A stretch of DNA of 39,931 nucleotides, from positions 1 to 39,931 of the forward strand of contig CAZIUI010000023.1 in the NCBI GenBank assembly GCA_964542585.1, read 5' to 3'. Source of the stretch: CAYYUA01 sp964542585. Its GTDB lineage: Bacteria; Bacteroidota; Bacteroidia; CAILMK01; CAYYUA01. Numbering within the stretch: the first letter of the stretch is position 1; every line of letters begins with the position of its first letter. Below the pieces are notes generated by a model that had not been told where the DNA came from, did no database searches, and saw only the letters and a program-made list of their open reading frames with translations. Below, piece by piece: positions 33,881 to 39,931 of the stretch. The position numbers were made by a program, and so were the translations under genes.

Positions 33881-34625
33881 GGCCCTGAAGGCCTTGCTAT
33901 ACAAAATGGCAGATGATCAACTTTTTTATGGTCACCGAAACTCGGAATGGACCGGAATTGGTCCAACGCTCGAAGAAGACATTTCCTTTAGCTCAGTAGC
34001 ACAGGATAAAGTGGGTCATGCTTATAACATGTATCGCCTTTTAGAGCAGCTGGGCGAGGGTGATCCTGATCATGTAGCTTTTCAACGACAAGCCCACCAA
34101 TACCGATGTTCGCAATTTGTAGAATATCCGGCAGAGGGTTATGAATTCAGCTTGGTTCGGCACTTTCTAATGGATCATGCTGAATATTTACGAATAGATA
34201 TGTTAACAGGGTCCGCTTATGAGCCGCTTGCCAACCTTTCTAAGAAACTAAGGGGCGAAGTCAAATACCATGTTTTCCATGCCAATACCCTCATTAAGCA
34301 GCTAGGTAATGGCGGGGAAGAAAGCAATCTTCGACTCCAACAGGCACTTGATACCGCTTTCCCCTTAGCGCTGGGCTTATTTGAGCCTAGTGACCATGAG
34401 GAAACCCTCAAGCAGGAGGGTATTTTCGAAGGTGAATCCGTATTACGGGAAAAATGGCTTGACCAGATTCAGGAGCCCCTGAACAATGGTAATCTTACGA
34501 TGCCTGATCCTGATTCAGTAAACCCTTCTTTTGGTGGCCGGCAGGGAAAGCACACGGAACATCTGCAGCCGCTACTAAACGAGATGACCGAAGTGCTGCA
34601 AATTGATCCGAATGCCGAGTGGTAA
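33861..34625 (+). CDS. paaC: Phenylacetyl-CoA epoxidase, structural subunit C
   Basis: This 254-residue protein is the inactive ferritin-like partner of PaaA. LYKMADDQLFYGHRNSEWTGIGPTLEEDI opens it, followed by SSVAQDKVGHAYNMYRLLEQ and the family motif FLMDHAEYLRIDML, then RGEVKYHVFHANTLIKQLG. It overlaps paaB and is the last gene of the transcript: a hairpin and T-run follow at 34669-34704. paaD (iron-sulfur maturation) and paaE (reductase), which usually follow paaC, are absent here. Confidence 0.92.
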   Translation: MTATNPEALKALLYKMADDQLFYGHRNSEWTGIGPTLEEDISFSSVAQDKVGHAYNMYRLLEQLGEGDPDHVAFQRQAHQYRCSQFVEYPAEGYEFSLVRHFLMDHAEYLRIDMLTGSAYEPLANLSKKLRGEVKYHVFHANTLIKQLGNGGEESNLRLQQALDTAFPLALGLFEPSDHEETLKQEGIFEGESVLREKWLDQIQEPLNNGNLTMPDPDSVNPSFGGRQGKHTEHLQPLLNEMTEVLQIDPNAEW

Positions 34626-34668
34626 ACACCACGCTTATTCATCAATTAGGGCTAGCGCCCAAAATGTT

Positions 34669-34704
34669 AAACCCTGGCTTTTCAATAAGTTAGGGTTTTT
34701 TTTT
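34669..34704 (+). terminator. Intrinsic terminator after paaC
   Basis: AAACCCT (34669-34675) pairs with AGGGTTT (34692-34698). The last three T start a run that continues to 34704 (nine T in all). A smaller GGGC/GCCC hairpin lies just before it at 34649-34660. It should end the paa transcript. Confidence 0.7.
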
Positions 34705-34736
34705 GCCCCACAGAAGCCAAAAGAAATCCGGACCCC

Positions 34737-34744
34737 TAACTTTG
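34737..34744 (+). promoter_or_regulatory. Candidate -7 promoter element upstream of the beta-CASP gene
   Basis: TAACTTTG matches TAnnTTTG exactly. It implies a leader of about 90 bases before the ATG at 34840, with a possible 6-bp stem formed by ACCCCT (34732-34737, overlapping the element) and AGGGGT near 34761-34766. Confidence 0.3.
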
Positions 34745-34839
34745 CATAAAACTAGACCAGAGGGGTAATGGAAATTTTTTAAACTTTTCCTATCTCTTCT
34801 TTTTAGGTAATACAATAACCTTAATCGAATTTTAACGCT

Positions 34840-36318
34840 ATGGATATCCAATTTTTTGGTGCAGCCGGGGAAGTTACTGGTAGTAAACACCTCATAACCC
34901 TGAACAACGGGCATAAGATCTTACTAGACTGTGGCCTCTTTCAGGGAGGGGAAACCGATGAAGACACCTACTTCAGGAATGAGCACTTGGGTTTTGACCC
35001 ACAATCAATTGATTGCTTAATCCTGTCACACGCCCATATAGACCATTCTGGCCTGATTCCCATGTTAGTAAAGGAAGGTTTTAATGGACTCATCTACACC
35101 ACTCCGCAAACCAAGGACCTGTGCCAGGTAATGCTTGAAGATAGTGCGCACATCCAGCAAATAGATACAGAGGAACTTAACAAAGACCGCATTGCAGCTG
35201 GAAAGAAAGCTGTTAAGCCGCTTTACAAGAAAAGCGATGTCCGCAAAGCCCTCGAATACTTCATAGATGTGGGCCTTGAACGGGAGATCGAGATCCTGGA
35301 TGGGGTGTCTTTCCATTTTACTGATACCGGGCACATCCTCGGCAGCGCAGCCATTCATTTACAGGTTCAGGAAGATCCTGAGGAAATGGAAGAGCCAATA
35401 AAATTAAGTTTTACAGGAGATGTAGGCCGTCCAGGTGACAAGATTTTACGAAGCCCCGAGCCTTTCCGGCAAGCAGATGTTGTGCTAACAGAATCAACAT
35501 ACGGCATAAAAAAGCACGATGCTCCAGACACCCTAGATCAAAAACTGGCGGATGCCGTGTGGGAAGCTTGTGATAAAAACCATGGGAAACTTTTGATCCC
35601 GGCTTTTAGCCTTGATCGTACACAGGACTTAGTTTATATCCTGAATAACCTCTATCAGCAGGGAAAGCTACCGAACGTGAAAATATTTGTGGATAGCCCT
35701 TTAGCCAATAAAGTCACGACTATCATGCGGGAAAATACAAGCACATTTAACCATGATATGCTGAAAAAAATGCGAGAAAACCCGCAACCATTCCAATTTG
35801 AAACCCTCTATTACACGGAAGGAAAAGACGATTCCAAAGCACTAAATCACATCCAGGAGCCTGCTGTAATTATTTCATCTTCGGGTATGATGGAAGGTGG
35901 CCGTATTGTTCATCATTTGATCCACCACATCGAAGAACCTCAAAATACGCTGCTCATAGTTGGTTTCAGTGCTCCCGGCACCCTGGGTCGGGAATTTATT
36001 GACCGGAACGAAGCGGTTATGATCTTTGGCAAATCTTACCAAGTACGCGCCCAGGTAAAAGCCATTGACGGCTTCAGCGCCCATGCGGATGCCCAAGAGC
36101 TTGTCGATTACTTAAGCTGCCAAGACCCGGACAAACTAGAACACCTATTCCTGGTTCATGGTGAAGAAGAGGCCTTATCCCAAATGAAAGAACGGTTACA
36201 GCAAGTTGGCTACCGAAATGTTACTGTTCCCCATCTAAATGAACGTTACAACCTCACCAAGCATCGGGGCCATGTAGTCATGACTCCCCAGGATACCCAA
36301 GCCTCAGCTACAACTTAA
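34840..36318 (+). CDS. Metallo-beta-lactamase fold protein with beta-CASP domain
   Basis: This 492-residue protein of the CPSF73/YSH1-like group (COG1236) has the layout of RNA-processing nucleases. Metal ligands appear in LSHAHIDHSG (about residues 62-71), TGHILGSA (about 166-173) and FTGDVGRPGD (about 194-203). The beta-CASP part contains TESTYG, then a helical insert, ISSSGMMEGG and IDGFSAHADAQEL with the last histidine. The C-terminus is a short RMMBL-like domain (LVHGEEEALSQMKERL). Bacterial relatives of this type are presumed endo- or exoribonucleases, but few are characterised. It has its own candidate promoter after the paa terminator. Confidence 0.85.
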   Translation: MDIQFFGAAGEVTGSKHLITLNNGHKILLDCGLFQGGETDEDTYFRNEHLGFDPQSIDCLILSHAHIDHSGLIPMLVKEGFNGLIYTTPQTKDLCQVMLEDSAHIQQIDTEELNKDRIAAGKKAVKPLYKKSDVRKALEYFIDVGLEREIEILDGVSFHFTDTGHILGSAAIHLQVQEDPEEMEEPIKLSFTGDVGRPGDKILRSPEPFRQADVVLTESTYGIKKHDAPDTLDQKLADAVWEACDKNHGKLLIPAFSLDRTQDLVYILNNLYQQGKLPNVKIFVDSPLANKVTTIMRENTSTFNHDMLKKMRENPQPFQFETLYYTEGKDDSKALNHIQEPAVIISSSGMMEGGRIVHHLIHHIEEPQNTLLIVGFSAPGTLGREFIDRNEAVMIFGKSYQVRAQVKAIDGFSAHADAQELVDYLSCQDPDKLEHLFLVHGEEEALSQMKERLQQVGYRNVTVPHLNERYNLTKHRGHVVMTPQDTQASATT

Positions 36319-36446
36319 CCTGTACAGTGGCTTCAAAACCATTTACCGCGCTAATTTAGACCGCTTATAAATTTTTTTCTCCTCCTCAATTACAAGATAG
36401 TAACCCGTATGAAGTTGTTAAATTGCTGTAATACTAAATTAAGCTC

Positions 36447-37202
36447 ATGACAACTGAAGGGAACCCATCAGATCATTCTGAGAGGCAAATTCATAGCCTA
36501 CCAAAGAGTGGAACTTCTATAAAGGATTACATTGGGGAATTCGTTTACGGGGGTATAGATGGTAGTGTTACCACTTTTGCCGTTGTTGCGGGATCTACGG
36601 GAGCCAGCCTTGAAACATCAATAATCCTGATCCTTGGATTTGCCAACTTGATCGCTGATGGCTTTTCCATGTCGGTAGGCGATTTCTTCTCTACCAAAGC
36701 CAATATTGATAATTACAAAAAGCACCGGAAGATCGAATATTGGGAAGTAGACAATATGCCGGATAATGAGAAAGAAGAGATTCGTGAAATCTACCGGCAA
36801 AAGGGACTTGAAGGAGAAACCCTGGAAAATGTAGTGGATGTGATAACAAGTGATAAGGATCGATGGGTGGATGTTATGATGAAAGAAGAACTGGAAATGC
36901 AGCAAGAATCAAGGTCTCCTGTTAATACCGCTGCGGTAACTTTTGGATCTTTTGTATTAGTGGGGTTTATCCCACTTTTTTCTTATGTGCTTGATTATGC
37001 AATGGGTGTAGGAGGTGAGAACATGTTCCTTACTTCTTCTATCATGACCGGCATAGCGTTCGCCCTGATAGGGTTGTTGAAAAGCTATGTAACGGAAACC
37101 CGTATCCTAAGAAGTGTAATTGAAACCCTTTTACTTGGGGGATTAGCTGCCATAATTGCTTATTATGTAGGTGATGTTCTGGAAGTTATCCTAACCAACT
37201 AA
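36447..37202 (+). CDS. VIT1/CCC1 family metal transporter
   Basis: This 251-residue membrane protein moves Fe2+ or Mn2+ out of the cytoplasm in homologues. The first helix motif YIGEFVYGGIDGSVTTFAVVAG (about residues 27-48) and the second LILGFANLIADGFSMSVGDFFS (about 63-84) are diagnostic. The acidic cytoplasmic metal-binding segment lies at about 95-150 (MPDNEKEEIREIYRQKGLEG, then MMKEELEM), followed by three C-terminal helices. It stops 4 bases before the stop of the convergent COG0523 GTPase. Both are metal-handling proteins, though not co-transcribed. Confidence 0.88.
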   Translation: MTTEGNPSDHSERQIHSLPKSGTSIKDYIGEFVYGGIDGSVTTFAVVAGSTGASLETSIILILGFANLIADGFSMSVGDFFSTKANIDNYKKHRKIEYWEVDNMPDNEKEEIREIYRQKGLEGETLENVVDVITSDKDRWVDVMMKEELEMQQESRSPVNTAAVTFGSFVLVGFIPLFSYVLDYAMGVGGENMFLTSSIMTGIAFALIGLLKSYVTETRILRSVIETLLLGGLAAIIAYYVGDVLEVILTN

Positions 37203-37206
37203 CAAA

Positions 37207-38175
37207 TTAAGACCAGGCAAAACCTTTTTTGAAAAGCCGCTCATACGCTTTTTTATTCAGGTTTTTACCAATTACCACAAATTCGCTTACAGGTATATTA
37301 TAGGATTGCCATTCTGCTCCTTCCTCAATGACTACGGTATCCATAACGGTTTGTATCCACTGTTTATGCTTGTAATTCGGGTCAAAAACAACCCCTTTTA
37401 CCCGGTAAACATCACTGGCCTGAAACATCAGGAAAGCCTTCAGCGCATTGTGTAGCCTGTGAACATCAAAAGGCTTTTCAAATTGGAGCGTTAGGGAGTG
37501 TATGCCATGCTCATGGTTGTTATCATGACCATCTTCATGAGCATCCCCATGTTTTAACCATTGGAAAGCCTTCGAAGGATTGAGCAGTTTTTTGAAAGGA
37601 TAACTGCCAGCGCTACCTGAATAAACGTTAGCCTCTGGATTGCGCTCCTGCAGCATAGTGGTGATATTCAGCTGTTGTTCATCTGATATTTGATCGGATT
37701 TGTTGATCAGGAGAGTATCACTAAAAGCCACTTGCTTACCAGCCTCATCATTAGCCTGTAGTTGCTCCTCAATAGCCAACCCATCCACAAGACCTATAAC
37801 CTGACGCAACTCAAAATATTTGCGGATAGCGGGATGATTAAAAAAAGGAGAAGCAACACCGGCTGGATTGGCTATCCCGGTGGCTTCAATTAGTAAATCG
37901 TCCCATTCATCCCTTCGCTCATGCAGATTTTGCAGGATATCAATAAAATTTCCGTTCAGCGAGCAACAGATACAACCATTGTTCAAGGCCATCAGGTTAT
38001 TCTCTGCTCCCACGATAAGGTCACCATCAATACCCCTTTCCCCTACTTCATTTTCGATCACCGCAAAACGGGTATCAGGCTTCCAGGCCATGAGGGCATT
38101 CAGAAAGGTGGTTTTACCGGATCCCAGGAAACCTGTAATAAGGGTTACGGAATGCTTGCCAGGGTGTTGAGTCAT
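37207..38175 (-). CDS. COG0523/CobW family GTPase, putative zinc metallochaperone
   Basis: This 322-residue G3E GTPase has Walker A GFLGSGKTTFLNAL (about residues 15-28), the metal-binding CxCC motif GCICCSLNG (about 68-76), and NKSD for guanine recognition. A histidine-rich segment (HGDAHEDGHDNNHEHGIH, about 212-229) lies before the C-terminal CobW_C domain (FDVHRLHNALKAFLMF). Members of this family deliver zinc or cobalt to target enzymes. The His-rich linker favours zinc. No Zur-like box was recognised upstream. It lies 54 bases downstream of the DeoR-type regulator on the same strand and could be co-transcribed. Confidence 0.87.
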   Translation of the reverse strand: MTQHPGKHSVTLITGFLGSGKTTFLNALMAWKPDTRFAVIENEVGERGIDGDLIVGAENNLMALNNGCICCSLNGNFIDILQNLHERRDEWDDLLIEATGIANPAGVASPFFNHPAIRKYFELRQVIGLVDGLAIEEQLQANDEAGKQVAFSDTLLINKSDQISDEQQLNITTMLQERNPEANVYSGSAGSYPFKKLLNPSKAFQWLKHGDAHEDGHDNNHEHGIHSLTLQFEKPFDVHRLHNALKAFLMFQASDVYRVKGVVFDPNYKHKQWIQTVMDTVVIEEGAEWQSYNIPVSEFVVIGKNLNKKAYERLFKKGFAWS

Positions 38176-38229
38176 TTTAAAAAAGGGAGTTTCAAAATTT
38201 TAATAGGGGAATTAGGGTATTATTCACTA

Positions 38230-38988
38230 TCATGGGCTTGCAATCAATACCTGTATATCCAACTGTTCAAGGTAATGTTGGGTTTCAGCTTCAATGCCCT
38301 GATCCGTAACGATCGTGTTTACCTGATTAAATCCACAAATTCGCCCAAACCCTTTCCGACCAAACTTAGAGGAATCAGCCAGAACAATTACGGACTCTGA
38401 GCTAGTGATCATCTGTTTATTTAACCAGGCCTCCCCTAAACTAGTAGTCGTTAGACCGTGATTAATATCAATACCATCTACTCCGAGAAATAGTAATTCA
38501 CAGGTCATTTCCTTCAAAGCCTGCTCAGCATAGTAGCCCGTAGCTGAGAAGGAGCTTCGCCGTAATTCACCACCTAATTGAATCACGTGAACGCCTTGTT
38601 TATGAGCAAGTGCCATAGCAACCTGAACAGAATTGGTAACAGCAGTAAGCTGTTCTTTCTCCCTTAGGAAGCGGGCAAGATTTAAAACGGTCGTACCAGA
38701 TGCTATGATAACAGAATGATATTCTTCTATCAGTTCATCGGCTTTTTTAGCAATGGCGATTTTCTCATCTTGATGAACATTTTCTTTTTCATTAACCGAT
38801 CGATCAAGCGTGTAAATGTTTCGGAGGGTCGCTCCACCACGGGTGCGAAATAAAAGTCCTTTTTTAGCTAATTGGTTCAGATCTTTCCGTATAGTTACAG
38901 CCGAGACATCGAGCTTATCTTGAAGCTCATTGACCTCCAAATCTTGCTTTTGCTGCAAAAGCTCTAAGATCGCCTCATGTCGATTCAT
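38230..38988 (-). CDS. DeoR/GlpR family transcriptional regulator
   Basis: This 252-residue protein has an N-terminal winged helix (AILELLQQKQDLEVNELQDKL, then LDVSAVTIRKDLNQLAKKGLLFRTRGGA, about residues 5-55). The C-terminal sugar-phosphate sensor domain is ISOCOT-like: ASGTTVLNLARFL, TNSVQVAMAL and GVDGIDINHGLTT. Such repressors respond to phosphorylated sugars or glycerol-3-phosphate. It is divergent from a glycerol-3-phosphate dehydrogenase gene, so a GlpR role is the most natural reading. The intergenic region contains several TTTCG motifs of the kind DeoR-family proteins bind. Confidence 0.87.
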   Translation of the reverse strand: MNRHEAILELLQQKQDLEVNELQDKLDVSAVTIRKDLNQLAKKGLLFRTRGGATLRNIYTLDRSVNEKENVHQDEKIAIAKKADELIEEYHSVIIASGTTVLNLARFLREKEQLTAVTNSVQVAMALAHKQGVHVIQLGGELRRSSFSATGYYAEQALKEMTCELLFLGVDGIDINHGLTTTSLGEAWLNKQMITSSESVIVLADSSKFGRKGFGRICGFNQVNTIVTDQGIEAETQHYLEQLDIQVLIASP

Positions 38989-39411
38989 ATTAGCTAATTA
39001 AACCTTTTTTAGGTTTTAATTGGGTTCTTAATTGTTTCAAAAAACCTACTTGCAAATATCAAAAAACCTTCAGATAAGGTCGAAACGGCTTACTTTAAGC
39101 CATTAGAAGAACAAAGCCTTTGACCTTACCAGATCATTTTCTTTTGATAATATTTCGATTTATTTATTTTCGAAACTTTACAAAACTTTACATGGGCCCA
39201 CATTAAAAGCGTTGAAGAACCAAATATTACCTTTTAAATTATTCAGTAAATTTTTAATTAATTGAAATTCATTAATTTAGTTTTATTTAGCTCAAAAAGT
39301 GCCAAGAATTTTTGCAAAAATTTAAGCTTTTGCTCTTTGATTTCGAAATATTTTGAATACTTTCGTTTATAACAAATAATCTTTTGTTACAAAAATTTTC
39401 AATGTCCTACT
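38989..39411. promoter_or_regulatory. AT-rich divergent regulatory region between the deoR-type gene and glpD
   Basis: These 423 bases hold no ORF of interest. They contain five TTTCG/CGAAA motifs (39081, 39153, 39168, 39341, 39361), two of them as the palindrome TTTCGAAA. There is a direct repeat TCAAAAAACCT at 39037-39047 and 39059-39069 (period 22), and a perfect 10-base tandem AAACTTTACA at 39173-39192. A small inverted repeat AACCT-TTTTT-AGGTT lies at 39001-39015 in the regulator's leader. The glpD promoter is proposed at 39336-39365. Confidence 0.6.
39336..39365 (+). promoter_or_regulatory. Probable glpD promoter with overlapping operator
   Basis: TTTG (39336-39339), an 18-base spacer, then TACTTTCG (39358-39365) fits the Bacteroidota -33/-7 promoter (TTTG...TAnnTTTG) with one mismatch. 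The palindrome TTTCGAAA (39341-39348) lies between the two boxes, and a second TTTCG overlaps the -7 box. A DeoR-type repressor bound there would block transcription. The start site would be about 40 bases before the ATG. Confidence 0.5.
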
Positions 39412-39931
39412 ATGTCTTATGGCCGTGAAAGTTTAATCAAAGCATTAAAAGCAAAAACCCATGGGGATCTGATCGTCATCGGTGGTGGAGCCAGTGGCTT
39501 AGGGGTTGCTTTTGATGCGATCAGCCGTGGCTTTCGCCCCCTGGTTCTGGAGAAGGCAGACTTTGCCAAGGGCACTTCCAGCAAAGCCACTAAGCTGGCT
39601 CATGGCGGGGTCCGTTACCTGGCGCAGGGTCAGATTGGCCTGGTACAAGAGGCGCTCCGGGAAAGGGGCATTATGGCACACATAGCCCCTCACCTTTTCT
39701 ATCGCCAGTCCTTCTTAATCCCCAATTACCAATGGTGGCGCCAGCCTTACTACTACTTCGGTATGAAGGTGTACGATATGCTGGCCGGACGCCTTGGCAT
39801 TGGTAAGGCCGCCAGCCTGTCTGCCGATGAGACCGCCAGGCGCCTACCCAACCTAAATCCGGGCAGCCTGAAAGGGGGCGTGGTTTACCGCGATGGGCAG
39901 TTTGACGATGCCCGGCTGGCTATCAACCTGG
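39412..39931 (+). CDS. glpD: Glycerol-3-phosphate dehydrogenase (3' end outside the window)
   Basis: The first 173 residues are present, starting at the ATG that gives MSYGRESLIKALK; an ATG ten bases earlier is out of frame and stops quickly. The FAD-binding Rossmann motif VIGGGASGLGVAFDAISRG (about residues 22-40) and the GlpD/GlpA signature GTSSKATKLAHGGVRYL (about 55-71) are clear. The enzyme oxidises glycerol-3-phosphate to dihydroxyacetone phosphate at the membrane and passes electrons to quinone, here presumably the menaquinone made by the men pathway. It is divergent from the DeoR-type regulator. Glycerol-3-phosphate is also a lipid precursor. Confidence 0.92.
   Translation, partial: MSYGRESLIKALKAKTHGDLIVIGGGASGLGVAFDAISRGFRPLVLEKADFAKGTSSKATKLAHGGVRYLAQGQIGLVQEALRERGIMAHIAPHLFYRQSFLIPNYQWWRQPYYYFGMKVYDMLAGRLGIGKAASLSADETARRLPNLNPGSLKGGVVYRDGQFDDARLAINL

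Noticed and set aside
1..39931. CRISPR arrays, insertion sequences, prophage or integrative element boundaries
   Set aside because: No regularly spaced repeats, transposase, integrase or phage genes were seen; the tRNA-Arg has no adjacent integrase and no duplicated tRNA end was noticed.

Overview
The window looks like an ordinary chromosomal segment of a Bacteroidota bacterium, perhaps a Cytophagales-type environmental species (the order is a guess). The evidence is a type IX secretion C-terminal sorting domain at about 16.6-16.8 kb, repeated matches to the Bacteroidota promoter -7 element (TAnnTTTG), menaquinone genes, a transketolase split into two proteins, and many secreted proteins or lipoproteins without recognised function. 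I see no transposase, integrase, phage gene or CRISPR array.

Left part (0-12.1 kb): the tail of a probable LytTR regulator, tRNA-Arg(CCG), and a leftward group pdhB-menB-menA. Next come convergent polyphosphate genes (ppk rightward, ppx/gppA leftward). A rightward group follows that reads as phosphorus-saving lipid remodelling: a PlcP-like metallophosphoesterase, BtaA and BtaB, which together would turn phospholipid into the phosphorus-free betaine lipid DGTS. An LpxD-like acyltransferase, an intergenic multi-hairpin element, a degenerate HepT-like protein and rnhB come after it.

Middle (12.2-28.9 kb): an M20 dipeptidase, a NatAB-like ABC exporter, two exported proteins (one with a T9SS tail, one with propeller-like repeats), an acyl-CoA carboxylase carboxyltransferase subunit, a lipoprotein, an unusually long RNase P RNA with two elaborate stem expansions, tdk, an acidic linker protein, a three-gene operon (transketolase N subunit, exported von Willebrand A protein, transketolase C subunit), frr and a coiled-coil lipoprotein.

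Right part (28.9-39.9 kb): a chromate transporter, an exported regulatory-domain protein, a sulfotransferase, then a TetR regulator with paaA-paaB-paaC ending at a clear terminator without paaD or paaE. After these come a beta-CASP metallo-beta-lactamase, a VIT1-type metal transporter, a COG0523/CobW GTPase, and a DeoR/GlpR-like regulator divergent from a truncated glycerol-3-phosphate dehydrogenase gene. The shared 423-base regulatory region of that pair is rich in TTTCG motifs and direct repeats.

The items most worth a second look are the phosphate/betaine-lipid neighbourhood, the RNase P RNA expansions, the von Willebrand A gene coupled inside the transketolase operon, and the HepT-like protein that has lost its catalytic motif.
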